From Cytophagales bacterium (GTDB lineage Bacteria; Bacteroidota; Bacteroidia; Cytophagales; Cyclobacteriaceae): DNA of 64,000 nt. The notes beneath the pieces were generated by a model. That model saw only the letters and a program-made list of their open reading frames with translations. It was not told the DNA's origin and ran no database searches. Position numbers and translations under genes: made by a program. Every line of letters starts with the position of its first letter. Positions within the stretch are counted from its first letter, which is position 1. Positions 43,246 to 53,589 of the stretch are shown here, in pieces. The stretch lies in NCBI GenBank assembly GCA_022360015.1, contig JAKSDQ010000058.1:1-64000 (forward strand), written 5' to 3'.

Positions 43246-43252
43246 CCTCCTT
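43246..43252 (-). promoter_or_regulatory. Strong Shine-Dalgarno of infC
   Basis: AAGGAGG followed by TAAAA and then ATT. Such strong SD sequences are rare in this window and decide the non-standard infC start. Confidence 0.85.
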
Positions 43253-43395
43253 GTTTTGTTAAAAAATTCGAACCGCAAATATCGTTAATATTTTGAATAA
43301 ACAAAAAACCTATTCGTTTTTTACGCGTAAAACGGTCTTCCCGAAAAGGCTTTATTTATGCTTAAAATCCGTTTATTTTCAGTGTCATCTGCCAA

Positions 43396-45363
43396 TTATC
43401 CGGCTTTAACACGGGTTTGATTTTCTACCTGTTCGTTGAAATGGTTCATAAACTCCTTTAACAAAAAGCTGCCCTGATCCCCTTCGCCATGTTTTCTTAC
43501 TGAAACCTTGTTTTCTTCCTGTTCTTTCTCACCTACGATCAACATAAATGGAACTTTTTTAATTTCAGCATCCCTGATTTTTCTTCCGATTTTTTCGTCC
43601 CGGTGATCAATGAAACCTGTGATGTCATGTTGTTCCAATGCTTCAAAAACCTGCTGGGCATAGTTGGCGTATTTTTCAGAAATAGGGAGCACAGCGACCT
43701 GCTCGGGAGATAACCACAATGGAAAGTTCCCTGCGCAATGCTCTATCAAGACAGCCACAAATCTCTCCATAGAGCCAAACGGCGCCCGGTGTATCATCAC
43801 CGGCCTGTGCCTCTGGTTATCGGCTCCTATATATTCCAGTTGGAACCTTTCGGGAAGCTGGTAATCAACCTGTATGGTGCCCAGTTGCCAGCTTCTTCCC
43901 AAAGCATCTTTCACCATAAAATCCAGCTTGGGGCCATAAAAAGCTGCTTCTCCCAATTCTGTAATGGTATCGAGTCCCTTCTCCGCCGCCGCTTCCTGAA
44001 TGTCTTTCTCTGCCTGTTCCCAAGCACTGTCCTCACCTATGTATTTGGATTTATCATTGGGGTCGCGCAGTGAAATCTGGGTAGTAAAGTCTTCAAAACT
44101 CAGGGATCTGAAAACGTATAAAACCAGGTCAATCACTTTTTTAAATTCTTCTTTGACCTGATCGGGCCGGCAGAAGATATGCGCATCGTCCTGGGTAAAC
44201 CCCCTTACCCTGGTCAACCCGTGCAGCTCGCCGCTCTGTTCGTAGCGATAGACTGTTCCAAACTCAGCCAACCTGATTGGCAGCTCTTTGTATGACCTTG
44301 GCCTTACCTTGTAAATCTCACAATGATGCGGACAATTCATCGGTTTCAACAAAAACTCCTCATTTTCATTGGGAGTATGAATGGGTTGAAAGGAGTCCTG
44401 GCCGTATTTTTCGTAATGACCTGAGGTGACATAAAGATCTTTACCGCCAATATGGGGCGAAACTACCGGCTGATATCCTGCTTTTTGTTGTGCCTTTTTT
44501 AAAAAGTTTTCCAACCGTTCACGCAACACAGCCCCTTTGGGAAGCCAAAGCGGCAAACCCATCCCTACCTTTTCAGAAAAAGCGAAAAGCTCCAGTTCTT
44601 TTCCCAGTTTTCTGTGGTCTCTTTTTTTGGCCTCTTCCACAAGGTGAAGATATTCTTTGAGTTCCTTTTGCTTTGGAAAAGTAATACCATAAATCCGGGT
44701 GAGCTGTTTGTTTTTTTCATCACCACGCCAATAAGCGCCGGCTACATTGGTTAGTTTCACAGCCTTGATAAAACCGGTATGGGGAATATGAGGACCTTTG
44801 CACAAATCTGTGAAGTTTCCTTGTCTGTAAAATGTGATGGATCCATCTTCCAAATCTTCAATCAACGCTAATTTGTATTCATCCCCTTTTTCCTTGAAAT
44901 ACTGTAAGGCTTCCTGTTTGCTGATACCTTGCCTGTAATATTCATTTTTTTCCCGGGCCAGTTCTATCATTTTATCTTCAATTTCCCCAAGCTTTTCGCC
45001 ACTAAACTCCATATCACCAAAGTCCACGTCATAATAAAACCCCTGATCAATGGGAGGCCCAATGCCAAATTTTATGCCCGGATATAAATATTCAAGGGCT
45101 TCGGCCATCAAATGGGCGGATGAATGCCAAAAAGTGGCCTTTCCCTCCTTGTCGTTCCAGGTAAGTAACTGCACTGTTGCATCTGCAGGGATTTCACGTG
45201 ACAAATCCCAAACTTCACCATTGATTTTTGCAGAAAGTACATTCCTGGCCAAACCCTCGCTGATTCCCAAGGCGATGTCCATGGCAGTTATTCCCTTCGG
45301 ATATTCCCTGACCGATCCATCCGGTAAAGTAATTTTTACCTTCTCTATATCTACTTGACTCAT
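43396..45363 (-). CDS. thrS: Threonyl-tRNA synthetase
   Basis: The 655-aa class II synthetase has an N-terminal TGS domain (1-65), an editing domain with the HSSAH-type zinc motif ([13 protein letters not shown]), and a catalytic core with motif 2 ([19 protein letters not shown]), the zinc-binding Cys in MNCPHHC, and motif 3 [11 protein letters not shown]. The C-terminal anticodon-binding domain spans about 545-645. It lies 8 nt downstream of a TPR lipoprotein gene and upstream of infC. Confidence 0.97.
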   Translation of the reverse strand: MSQVDIEKVKITLPDGSVREYPKGITAMDIALGISEGLARNVLSAKINGEVWDLSREIPADATVQLLTWNDKEGKATFWHSSAHLMAEALEYLYPGIKFGIGPPIDQGFYYDVDFGDMEFSGEKLGEIEDKMIELAREKNEYYRQGISKQEALQYFKEKGDEYKLALIEDLEDGSITFYRQGNFTDLCKGPHIPHTGFIKAVKLTNVAGAYWRGDEKNKQLTRIYGITFPKQKELKEYLHLVEEAKKRDHRKLGKELELFAFSEKVGMGLPLWLPKGAVLRERLENFLKKAQQKAGYQPVVSPHIGGKDLYVTSGHYEKYGQDSFQPIHTPNENEEFLLKPMNCPHHCEIYKVRPRSYKELPIRLAEFGTVYRYEQSGELHGLTRVRGFTQDDAHIFCRPDQVKEEFKKVIDLVLYVFRSLSFEDFTTQISLRDPNDKSKYIGEDSAWEQAEKDIQEAAAEKGLDTITELGEAAFYGPKLDFMVKDALGRSWQLGTIQVDYQLPERFQLEYIGADNQRHRPVMIHRAPFGSMERFVAVLIEHCAGNFPLWLSPEQVAVLPISEKYANYAQQVFEALEQHDITGFIDHRDEKIGRKIRDAEIKKVPFMLIVGEKEQEENKVSVRKHGEGDQGSFLLKEFMNHFNEQVENQTRVKAG

Positions 45364-45370
45364 TCTATTT

Positions 45371-46486
45371 TTATTCCGGTTTTATTTTCTTCGGTTTTAG
45401 TATTTCGATTTGTTGATTTTCTTCTCTTTGCCTTTCCAGCCTTCTAAAATAATTTTGCCTTCTGCCCAACTGAATCAAAGCGGCTTTTGCCGGTTGATAG
45501 GTGGAGTCTATGGCAAGTATTTCTTCAAACTTTTTCCTTGCCCAGCCGAAATAACGTCTCCTGCCCAATATCTTACCTTGCATCAACATAGCGCCTTTCA
45601 GGTTTTCTCTTATGCTCAGGGCTTTTTCCGCATAGTATGTGGCAGAGTCATTCCGGTAATTGTCAAAATGCAATTCACTCATTTTCACCATAGACCGGGC
45701 CGCCAGGCTATCTTCCCTGATAATGGACCGATAGATCATTTTGGCACTGTCATCTTGTTTTCTTAACCTGTATAAAATTCCCTGGTCAAACCATATTTTC
45801 AGGTTTGCGGGATCCAAAGCCCGATGTTTATCTAAATACAACTGCGCGCTGTCTGCATTTTTGATGGCTATGTATAACTTGGTAAGATGATCGTACGCAG
45901 CACCATGGGTAGTGTCGAGCTCAAGACTTGTTCGAAACTGACGGATCGCGGCTGTGGTATCCCGGTCCGCCAGCAATATTTCCCCTCTTTGAAAATAATT
46001 GAGTCCGCTTTTATCTGCATAAAGGGCCCTGGAATTGTAAGCAATCGCCTTCACCAATTGTCTCTGACGAAGGTAAAGATTGGCCAATAAATGATTCAGG
46101 GCTGGCGTATCGACCCCCATGCTTTCTGCTTTGAGGGCAGCCTCCAGGCTGGCTTTAAATTCCCCGTTCTTAAACTGGTTTTCAGCTAAAAAAAAACAAT
46201 AGTCCGCGTTGCCTTGATCCAGGCTTATGGCCTTTTCAATATTAATTCTGGCACTTTTATAATTTTTCAGATTATTTAATAACCTGGCTTTTTTATAATA
46301 AGCTTCAGCGTTGAAAGGTGATTTTTCAATAGACTGGTTGATGGCTTCAATACTCAGTTTATAAAAGTTCTCATCGATTTCAGGACGTTTCGGCATTTTG
46401 CTTTGCGAGTAGTCCATATCGCAGCCCGGGAAGGTAATTATTATTACCAGCACTAAAATACCGACCAGATACTGAGTTCTTTTCAT
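45371..46486 (-). CDS. TPR-repeat lipoprotein
   Basis: The product is 371 aa from ATG 46486 (a frame 16 codons longer exists but would place the signal peptide internally). The signal is [22 protein letters not shown], with the lipobox Cys at about residue 22. About nine TPR-like helix pairs follow ([38 protein letters not shown]), and the tail is basic ([22 protein letters not shown]). It is probably a periplasmic scaffold. It is the first gene of the thrS-infC-rpmI-rplT operon, which has a well-formed promoter directly upstream. Confidence 0.85.
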   Translation of the reverse strand: MKRTQYLVGILVLVIIITFPGCDMDYSQSKMPKRPEIDENFYKLSIEAINQSIEKSPFNAEAYYKKARLLNNLKNYKSARINIEKAISLDQGNADYCFFLAENQFKNGEFKASLEAALKAESMGVDTPALNHLLANLYLRQRQLVKAIAYNSRALYADKSGLNYFQRGEILLADRDTTAAIRQFRTSLELDTTHGAAYDHLTKLYIAIKNADSAQLYLDKHRALDPANLKIWFDQGILYRLRKQDDSAKMIYRSIIREDSLAARSMVKMSELHFDNYRNDSATYYAEKALSIRENLKGAMLMQGKILGRRRYFGWARKKFEEILAIDSTYQPAKAALIQLGRRQNYFRRLERQREENQQIEILKPKKIKPE

Positions 46487-46504
46487 GATGCCAATGCTAT
46501 TAAG

Positions 46505-46535
46505 CAAAATTATAGCATAAATCAAAGGTATCAAA
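46505..46535 (-). promoter_or_regulatory. Promoter of the TPR-thrS-infC-rpmI-rplT operon
   Basis: On the minus strand, TTTG at 46535-46532, exactly 19 nt, then TAATTTTG at 46512-46505. This is the full Bacteroidota -33/-7 pattern (TTTG-N19-TAnnTTTG), ending 18 nt before the ATG at 46486. Confidence 0.75.
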
Positions 46536-46583
46536 TAAAATCATAGATTTAACAAAGTGCCCCGGTCTTCAGGCATGCTGTAT

Positions 46584-48092
46584 CTAATTGATTTTTCTTA
46601 TCAAAAACGCATTAAAACCCTTGTCTGAATGTTTGGCATGCTCGCGGGGCAGATTACCATGGATCGGGGCCAGCTCTGTTAGATTCATTGTAAAATTAAC
46701 GGGTTGGTCCTGATAAATGCCTTCATGGACTACCTTATGAATATTTTCAATATCCCGTACTTCAAATTTTTCCCCGTTTTGCAGGAATTTTCCCATCTCA
46801 ACCGGAAAACTATCCATCTCCTTAAAGTTGTAGATAAAAACCAGGGCGCGGTCGGGGTCATATTTGTTCTGGTATAAAAAGGCCTCAGAGGCTGGGGTTG
46901 TCCTGATTACCTGATTTGTATTGTTTTTCCATTCACTTTGTGTCAACGAAATATACTTGGTGCCACCGACGGTGAGTTCCTGCATACCGATTCTGGGATG
47001 GCTGGTAGCTGTTGAATTGCTCACATATATTTTATTATCCTTAAATGGCCATTGCCAGGTTCTTTCAGATTTGCCCAAGGCCTGTACCGCGGTAAGCATC
47101 GGATCGCGGGTGACTATAAAATTATTGGTAAAACTTTTCACCTCGGCCAGATGGTATAGGCCAATGTTGCTACCGACAAGATAATTATTATCGAAAACCA
47201 CATTTTTGGATATTATCGGATAATTCGCCCCGTAGCCAAGCTGCACAGCGACTTTATAAGCGTGGTTGTTAATGAACCTTAATCCTGAAACAGGTTGGTA
47301 GCCCCCGAGGATAAATCCCCTGCCTGGCGTTCTGTTCTGGTTATAACCAATCAGATTATAGGCCAGGTTGTTCTCAAGGTGAAAATTTTCAATATTTCCT
47401 TTTTGCGTGTAAGCATGGAAACCTTCACTGGCCGTACCCCAGACGATGTTCAACACCATTTTTTTGTAAGTATCCTGATTGGCTTTATTCTGAACGTAGT
47501 AACCGTGCCCATGCCCTTTACTTTTTCTGGAAGATTTCAGGTTGTTCCAGCCAATATTATAAGCCAGGCATCCGTAAATTTCTCCTGCAACAGATGAAGC
47601 CCAGGTTGAAAACCCGATCAGCACATCATGTGCCACACAGTTGATGACCTTACTTTCCGTACCCATTAAATGTACGCCATCAGAACAAAAGAACGCTTCA
47701 CCGGAATTACTGATCCTGTTAAAAGCTTCCGTATCATAGATCTCAAAATCTATGAACCAGGAATAGCTACCCTTGATCTGTAATATTTTACGGGTGTTTT
47801 CTCTTTTTTCCTGCACACCAATGAGGTCTGCGCCCAGCCAATGCTCGGATTTAATGATAACCGGTCTGTTCTTTTCCCCATAGATGCGCGTAATCCAATG
47901 CCCCGGATATTGCCCCTCCATCACCAGAAAAGTATCTCCTGCATGGTTTTTAGGTCGCTCGAAATATTCAAATGGCAGAGGGCTTTCCCGGGTTCCTTTA
48001 TTAACCAACTTGCCTTCGGGACTCACATAATAGGTCTTGGCAACAAGTGGTGAACCAGCCAGGAGTAATATGGTCAATAATTTATAGGGCAT
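46584..48092 (-). CDS. Secreted right-handed beta-helix protein
   Basis: The 502-aa protein has a signal peptide (LLTILLLAGSPLVAKTYYV). The beta-helix coils run from about residue 60 to 340, with repeated hydrophobic-N/G turns such as INCVAHDVLIGF, FHLENNLAYNLIG and RFINNHAYKV. The fold is shared by polysaccharide lyases and adhesins. Conserved lyase residues are not identified with confidence, so no activity is assigned. The start follows the signal sequence and the gene is monocistronic. It is separate from the sulfatase locus, though it might act on the same glycans. Confidence 0.65.
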   Translation of the reverse strand: MPYKLLTILLLAGSPLVAKTYYVSPEGKLVNKGTRESPLPFEYFERPKNHAGDTFLVMEGQYPGHWITRIYGEKNRPVIIKSEHWLGADLIGVQEKRENTRKILQIKGSYSWFIDFEIYDTEAFNRISNSGEAFFCSDGVHLMGTESKVINCVAHDVLIGFSTWASSVAGEIYGCLAYNIGWNNLKSSRKSKGHGHGYYVQNKANQDTYKKMVLNIVWGTASEGFHAYTQKGNIENFHLENNLAYNLIGYNQNRTPGRGFILGGYQPVSGLRFINNHAYKVAVQLGYGANYPIISKNVVFDNNYLVGSNIGLYHLAEVKSFTNNFIVTRDPMLTAVQALGKSERTWQWPFKDNKIYVSNSTATSHPRIGMQELTVGGTKYISLTQSEWKNNTNQVIRTTPASEAFLYQNKYDPDRALVFIYNFKEMDSFPVEMGKFLQNGEKFEVRDIENIHKVVHEGIYQDQPVNFTMNLTELAPIHGNLPREHAKHSDKGFNAFLIRKIN

Positions 48093-48123
48093 GTTTATGG
48101 GGCTACTTCAGGGACTAATATAA

Positions 48124-48153
48124 TAAAAAAGTCTACCATCAGGCAGACTTTTG
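48124..48153 (-). terminator. Terminator of the Prc-type protease gene
   Basis: On the minus strand, AAAAGTCT pairs with AGACTTTT around a 10-nt segment, and the right arm runs into TTTTTT. It lies 20 nt past the stop at 48173. Confidence 0.7.
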
Positions 48154-48172
48154 TGTGAGTGCTTTTTTACAA

Positions 48173-50260
48173 CTAATTTATATCATCCAAAATGGCAATA
48201 GCTTCATTAATGTAAACATCTTTCTCCAGGGAGCTTTTCCACCGTTTCATTTTTTCTTTGGTTACCTCATCTCCGTTTATTTTGGGCAAATCCACCTTCA
48301 AAAATGCCACCTCCATATTACCCTGTTTGCTTAGCAGATCGTCGTACTTACGGGATTCATCATTGAGCCGGACCATTTTTGCCTGGTACGCATCAAAAGA
48401 TAACGGATACTTCGTGTCCTCTTCCTGGATCTTATACCTTTTGGCATTTTCATCAATCAATCCGAAAATTTCGTTGCTCCTAATCCTTTCCGCACTCTTT
48501 TGCCGGATATCTTTTAGCTGTGGACGGATTGAGTTTTCCCATTCATTATATTGTAAAGGACCAATCTCATCCCATGGAATTGGAAATTCCTGGTCTTTTT
48601 CACCCACATTCAGATAAGACCATGTATCGGGCAGAATAATGTCAGGCGTTACCCCCTTCAATTGGGTGGTACCGCCATCAATTCTGTAAAACTTCTGCAA
48701 CGTTAATTTCAAGGCGCCAAGTGGTTTGATTTCATCGTAGGCCTCAGACACAAAACCATCCAGGTCAAAAGCGCGTTGCACAGTGCCTTTACCAAATGTA
48801 GTGGGACTGCCACCGACGATTACCGCCCGGCCGTAATCCTGCATGGCTGCAGCCAGAATCTCAGAAGCAGAGGCGCTGTAGGTGTTGACCATCACTACCA
48901 ATGGCCCGTTGTAATAAACATTTTCATCGGTATCCGAATACACCCTCGGTTTTCCGACTTTCGCTTTAACCTGTACGATAGGACCTTCTTTGATAAACAG
49001 ACCAGCCATTTCCACTACATCCTGCAAGGATCCGCCGCCATTGTTTCTCAGATCCAGTATGATCCCTTCCACGCCTTCTGCCTTAAGCTTCTGTATTTCA
49101 TTTTTTACATCGTCGCTGCAATCTCTCCCGCCGTTTCCTGTAAAGTCCGCGTAAAATTTAGGCAGGTTGATGTAACCTTTGTTATTGATAACAGCGGATT
49201 TCGTGTAGGTTTCTTCCAAAATCACGATATCCCTGATAATCGGAATGGTAATTACATTTCCGTCTTTCTGCTTAACCGTCAATCTCACCTCCGTACCTTT
49301 CTTACCGCGAATATATTTGACGGCATGATCGGTCCTCATGTCCGTTACATTGATCGGCTCTTCATCACCCTGTCCTACCTTCAGAATTTTATCGCCTACC
49401 TTGAGCTGCCCCTGCCTCCAGCAGGCACTTCCCGGCACGATTTCCGCGACCACGATAAATCCATCTTTACTGGTTAAACGTGCTCCGATACCTTCGAGCT
49501 GTCCGGACATGGCAATATCAAAATTTTCTTTATCCCGTGGTGGAAAATAGGCCGTATGGGGATCATATATAGTGGTGATTGAATTCAGGTAGATAGACAG
49601 CCAGTCGCTTTCATCGATCTTTGCCATACCATTTTGTTGCTCCTTCTGACTTTTCCTCACGCTCTCCCTGGCTTTTTTCTCTAATTCGGTAAAAGAAGTT
49701 TTCTTATAGTTTTTATCTTCCTTAACCTTCTCGTCTTCTTCGGCAATAAGATTGTTGAGTATAAACAAAGTACGGTATTTTAAAAATTTACGCCATACTT
49801 CTTTCGCTTCACGCTCATTTTGTGGATAGTCCCTTTTTTCAGTATCAAATTCAACGTATTCATCGACAGAAAAATCGAACGGTTTGTTCAGGATTTCATC
49901 AGCATATTCCCCGGCTTCGCGGATGCGCTGCCCCATGAGTTCCTCCGACAGCTTAAAAAACTCATACGAGCCTTCATTAATCTGCTCGTCGATTTCTGTT
50001 TTGAATTTGCTTAGTTTTTTTATATCGTCACCTGTCAAATACTTCTTACTGCCGTCAATCTGCTCCAGATAGTGATTAAATACTTTGGAGGAGAAATTAT
50101 TGTCGATAATCTGCGACTGGTAGTGCCCCTGATTGAGGCTCTGCATAATCAGCTTTAACAATACTTCGTTTTTATCTACCGGTGCATCTTTGGGTTTATA
50201 TGAACTAAACAGGACAAAAAATGCAAACGCAGGAAGGATTATACTTAGTTTAAATCTCAT
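48173..50260 (-). CDS. Carboxy-terminal processing (tail-specific) protease, S41 family
   Basis: The 695-aa periplasmic protease has an N-terminal signal (residues 5-22), helical arms (~30-230), a PDZ domain (about 240-330, GIGARLTSKDGFIVVAEIVPG) and an S41 catalytic core (NTYSASASEIL with the nucleophilic Ser, TFGKGTVQ with the catalytic Lys). A C-terminal DUF3340-type helical domain follows. Length and arms match the Prc/Tsp class rather than shorter CtpA. It trims or degrades envelope proteins from their C-termini. It is a monocistronic unit between a terminator and the LEA-like lipoprotein gene upstream. Confidence 0.92.
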   Translation of the reverse strand: MRFKLSIILPAFAFFVLFSSYKPKDAPVDKNEVLLKLIMQSLNQGHYQSQIIDNNFSSKVFNHYLEQIDGSKKYLTGDDIKKLSKFKTEIDEQINEGSYEFFKLSEELMGQRIREAGEYADEILNKPFDFSVDEYVEFDTEKRDYPQNEREAKEVWRKFLKYRTLFILNNLIAEEDEKVKEDKNYKKTSFTELEKKARESVRKSQKEQQNGMAKIDESDWLSIYLNSITTIYDPHTAYFPPRDKENFDIAMSGQLEGIGARLTSKDGFIVVAEIVPGSACWRQGQLKVGDKILKVGQGDEEPINVTDMRTDHAVKYIRGKKGTEVRLTVKQKDGNVITIPIIRDIVILEETYTKSAVINNKGYINLPKFYADFTGNGGRDCSDDVKNEIQKLKAEGVEGIILDLRNNGGGSLQDVVEMAGLFIKEGPIVQVKAKVGKPRVYSDTDENVYYNGPLVVMVNTYSASASEILAAAMQDYGRAVIVGGSPTTFGKGTVQRAFDLDGFVSEAYDEIKPLGALKLTLQKFYRIDGGTTQLKGVTPDIILPDTWSYLNVGEKDQEFPIPWDEIGPLQYNEWENSIRPQLKDIRQKSAERIRSNEIFGLIDENAKRYKIQEEDTKYPLSFDAYQAKMVRLNDESRKYDDLLSKQGNMEVAFLKVDLPKINGDEVTKEKMKRWKSSLEKDVYINEAIAILDDIN

Positions 50261-50407
50261 TTTCCACTTATTCTTTTCAATTAATTAACGTAGACCTCAA
50301 CCATCTGTTTTACTAATTTTGAAAATTAGTGAATACCGACGTCTTTTAAAAGCCCAAATAGGACTAACAATGGTGCTGGTAAGTTTAACGGCTATTTTAG
50401 CGCATTA

Positions 50408-50887
50408 TCATAATTTTAACTTAAGCGTTTTACTGTAGTCGATCGGCACTTTTTTATTGATGCCAAATTTAGACACCGTTAAATTACCATTAAAATTCAG
50501 GCTCACTTTTTTCCCATTCAAAAACCCCACCAGATCCGATAACATATTCCTTTTAAACTCCCCGGCAGGAACCTCGACCGTAAATGGTATCTCGAACTCC
50601 TGTTTGGCTACCACCCTGGTTTTGGTGGTATTAGTGATGCTGGCAATGTTTTTCTCTTTATAAATTACTTCAACATTAATATTTTTAACCTTATAATTTA
50701 ACTCGTTCGGGTTTTTAAATAACGCCTTACCTTTCAGGGTAATGTAGTCCCCGGTGATACGGTGCACTTGCAATTCATTGATTTTATCAAATACAGGCTC
50801 CTCATACGCACCACAACCTGCGAGGATCATAAGTATCACAAAACCCAGGGATCGGCACTGCCTTGTTATCATAGTCGTTTTAATCAT
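50408..50887 (-). CDS. LEA14-like (LEA type 2) lipoprotein
   Basis: The product is 159 aa from ATG 50887; an in-frame TTG at 50899 and ATG at 50872 are alternatives. The signal peptide ends in the lipobox LAGC. The mature part is a single beta-rich LEA type 2/WHy-like domain with KALFKNPNELNYKVKNINVEV. Such domains bind and stabilise hydrophobic surfaces; the bacterial role is unknown. It lies about 150 nt upstream of the Prc gene in the same direction, with an AT-rich gap. Confidence 0.7.
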   Translation of the reverse strand: MIKTTMITRQCRSLGFVILMILAGCGAYEEPVFDKINELQVHRITGDYITLKGKALFKNPNELNYKVKNINVEVIYKEKNIASITNTTKTRVVAKQEFEIPFTVEVPAGEFKRNMLSDLVGFLNGKKVSLNFNGNLTVSKFGINKKVPIDYSKTLKLKL

Positions 50888-51094
50888 AAAGTCCCGCAAG
50901 ATTTATCACTAAAAAATAGCATAAAATATGCCAATATAATTCATTAAAAGATTCAAAGCGCTTTATTTTAGATCTTTTTTAAATAATCAGTATGTAAGCT
51001 TTCGCAAAAAATATTAAAAATTCAGACAAATAAGGACTGTGCTGTTATTTTAAGTGTAATTTTCTAATTATTCGATACTTGTATCCTTTAATCG

Positions 51095-52156
51095 TTGTTT
51101 TCTCAAATTATTTTGAATCTGGTATTTAAGTTTAACATTGTGATTGCCATTTTGACCGGAATGGCTTATTTATCCGCTTATATTTCGCCATATCGATGCT
51201 GGTTTCCTGGCTTTTTGGCTTACGGTATTCCTGTTTTTATGGCACTGAATTTTGTTTTCCTGCTTTTATGGATCATAAGGGGAAGCATGAGGTTGCTGGT
51301 TTCGCTGTTTACTATTATGCTGGGGCTGGGAAATATCCGGGCCAGCTACTCCCTGAGCCAGGTAAACCCTCCGGTTCATAATCAATTCTCAGTGATGAGT
51401 TACAATGTAAATTGCTTCAATCCCTATCCCAAAAAGGGCCCGAAGGACAAAGAGACATTTGAAAGTATTACCGGTTATTTAATCAAAGAAAGTCCTGATA
51501 TACTATGTATTCAGGAGTATTGCAGTTATCCTACCATAAAAGTGTTTGACACCAAATCAAAACTTCTGAACACCGGTTACCGGCATTTATTTTATAAAAC
51601 CCGCGGGAAAGATGACCGACTTGAAACAGCCGGTTTGGCAATTTTTACAAAATTTCCGTTCATTCGATCAGGTACGGTGGAAAATGAAAGCCAGGAAGTA
51701 ATTGCCATTTACATGGATTTATCGATTGTCACCGACACAATCAGGGTGTACAATGCCCATTTATTTTCTATGGGTTTGATCAATCACCGGCAGCCGGAAG
51801 CAAACAATGCCGTGAAAAGGTTTATCGGCAAGATGAAAACAGGGTTCCGGGCGAAGTCTGCCGAAGCTGCGTTATTAAGAGACCATTTACTGGCAAGTCC
51901 GTATAAAATTATTTTAGCAGGAGATTTTAATGAAACACCTTACAGTTATGTTTACAAATCTTTTAAGCAACATTTCAACAATTCTTTTGAAATCGCCGGC
52001 AACGGCTTCGGTGTGACTTACAATGGAAAAATCCCGTTTTTGAGAATCGATCATCAATATGCCGACAAAGAAATCAGCATACTGAACCACCGGGTATCAG
52101 GGAATATGACTATTACGGATCATTTTCCGGTCGTGGTTGATTATACATTGGAATAA
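51095..52156 (+). CDS. Membrane-anchored endonuclease/exonuclease/phosphatase-family protein
   Basis: The 353-aa protein has three N-terminal membrane helices (about 7-30, 38-60, 63-82) and then an EEP domain. The key parts are SVMSYNVNCFNP, CIQEY (metal-binding Glu), NAHLFS, AGDFNETPYS (Asp and Asn) and TDHFPVVVDY (Asp-His). All core residues are present. Such Bacteroidota proteins may be phosphodiesterases or nucleases acting at the outer face. TTG 51095 is the likely start; another TTG at codon 7 is possible, and no ATG precedes the membrane region. Confidence 0.85.
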   Translation: MFSQIILNLVFKFNIVIAILTGMAYLSAYISPYRCWFPGFLAYGIPVFMALNFVFLLLWIIRGSMRLLVSLFTIMLGLGNIRASYSLSQVNPPVHNQFSVMSYNVNCFNPYPKKGPKDKETFESITGYLIKESPDILCIQEYCSYPTIKVFDTKSKLLNTGYRHLFYKTRGKDDRLETAGLAIFTKFPFIRSGTVENESQEVIAIYMDLSIVTDTIRVYNAHLFSMGLINHRQPEANNAVKRFIGKMKTGFRAKSAEAALLRDHLLASPYKIILAGDFNETPYSYVYKSFKQHFNNSFEIAGNGFGVTYNGKIPFLRIDHQYADKEISILNHRVSGNMTITDHFPVVVDYTLE

Positions 52157-52202
52157 AATTATTATTTTAACCTTATTGAAATATCAACAAAATCCTTTCA
52201 AC

Positions 52203-52589
52203 ATGAAAAGAAACTACAAACCCTATTTGGTATTGGCACTGACCTTATTTTTGGCAGTGGGTTGTGCTTCGCTCAAAAACAAGTATACCCCGGCCGGCAC
52301 ATGGAATTACGTTGTGAAAGATACACCCATGGGTGATGCTGTGGGTACTATGAGTATCACCTCCGTGGATGATGGCTTCTCCGGCAAAATGATTACTGAT
52401 AACTTCGGCGAAGGTAATATGGATAACCTGACCATCGTTGACAATCAATTAACAGCCAGTGTATACCTGGCCGGACCAGGTATCACCATCGATGTGAAAG
52501 GGCTTTTTGAAGGTGAAACTTTTACAGGCTCGGTCAACGCCAATGGTGATGAGTATCCTATGACAGCTACCCGCAAGGTAGTCCAATGA
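52203..52589 (+). CDS. Small lipoprotein with a beta-barrel-like domain
   Basis: The product is 128 aa from ATG 52203. The signal ends in the lipobox LAVGC (Cys21). The mature part reads AGTWNYVVKDTPMGDAVGTM, with alternating beta strands to the end (DGFSGKMITD, VKGLFEGETFTGSV). This resembles small lipocalin-like or avidin-like strand-rich proteins, but no family is certain. It follows the EEP gene by 46 nt and may share its transcript. A 9-bp hairpin (52596-52633) follows the stop. Confidence 0.6.
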   Translation: MKRNYKPYLVLALTLFLAVGCASLKNKYTPAGTWNYVVKDTPMGDAVGTMSITSVDDGFSGKMITDNFGEGNMDNLTIVDNQLTASVYLAGPGITIDVKGLFEGETFTGSVNANGDEYPMTATRKVVQ

Positions 52590-53272
52590 CTTTGGTTATA
52601 CCGGGAATTGCTGTCGGTAACTTTCCGGTATAACTTCCGAGATCCTTGTGTTACGTTATCTTCTCGATACTTCATCCTGCAACGCTGCAATTTTTATTTG
52701 TCCCTAAGGGCCGTATTTAGCGCTACGTGATTTTTCCGTAACAAAGACCAATTGCTGTTTTGCCAATCCACACAATACTTTCTTGCTCCATTTTGTACTA
52801 TGACAATGTTAAAATAAGTCTGAAGAAATAAAACTTTTCATGTGATGGTTGAATTATTACACCCCGATTATGACCTCGTTTTGCCCGGCAAAGCGGATTT
52901 TGATACATTGGAAAGGTAATCTGAAATTTGAAAACTTTAACCACCGTCCCGGGTTGGTTGGTACTGCCATTTTCATGAAAAATTCAGAAAAAAGTGGTTA
53001 AACAGGCTTTTTGGGCAGTTTATAGTCCCATTTTGGGACATCGTTTCTATTCCTTTTCTTCAATCTGACATGAGAATATTTACATTTTTATTGGATACAT
53101 TACCCAAATTCCTTTATCAAAGGATTGGCCTACGCTCAATAAAATGTTTGTAGTATCTTGCCCTTATCAAAACTCCTACACTCTGTACCAACCACAAATT
53201 GTTGGTTGTCAGCCATTTATTGGTAGGCTGAACAAATAATCCAAATTGTAAACTTTAAAAATAAATTTTAGT
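52590..53272. other. Gene-poor stretch
   Basis: This 683-bp stretch has a hairpin at its left end and no recognised gene. A 24-codon frame (52845-52919, MVELLHPDYDLVLPGKADFD) reads protein-like and could be a remnant. The rest is AT-rich. Confidence 0.45.
52596..52633 (+). terminator. Hairpin after the small lipoprotein gene
   Basis: TTATACCGG at 52596-52604 pairs with CCGGTATAA at 52625-52633 (9 bp, 20-nt loop). There is no T tract. Confidence 0.4.
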
Positions 53273-53449
53273 ATGTTCGGAATGTTAATTCTGCGAGCAT
53301 TTGTTATAGTGCTTGTGGGGGTGATCATTGTATTGATCCGGAGCTATTTCAAAAAAGTACAAATTCATAATCGGGTGATGAACCAAATCAAACAAGAGAA
53401 TGAGATTTGGAATGAAGTCTTAAAACGAAAGGATATTAACAAGGTTTAA
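53273..53449 (+). CDS. Small single-pass membrane protein
   Basis: The 58-aa product starts at ATG 53273. A transmembrane helix at about residues 4-22 (MLILRAFVIVLVGVIIVLI) is followed by a charged helical tail (SYFKKVQIHNRVMNQIKQEN, EIWNEVL). It is not recognised. The frame is intact and lies in an otherwise empty stretch, 140 nt before the exonuclease gene. Confidence 0.45.
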   Translation: MFGMLILRAFVIVLVGVIIVLIRSYFKKVQIHNRVMNQIKQENEIWNEVLKRKDINKV

Positions 53450-53575
53450 ACCCCGCCTAACCGCATAAAATATTAATCTCACATATCGCTATCGTGATAT
53501 GAACAGGCAAATTGCGTCCAATTCCGGGCGCCGGTCTTTTTTTTATTCTCCTTTATAATTACCTTCTAAAATTCA

Positions 53576-53583
53576 TAAATTTG
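53576..53583 (+). promoter_or_regulatory. Promoter -7 element of the exonuclease gene, next to the start codon
   Basis: TAAATTTG matches TAnnTTTG and ends 6 nt before ATG 53590, as before purC. A nearly leaderless mRNA is implied. Confidence 0.5.
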
Positions 53584-53589
53584 AAGGTA

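Noticed and set aside
46487-46534. 16-residue N-terminal extension of the TPR lipoprotein
   Set aside because: It overlaps the promoter and would make the lipoprotein signal internal.
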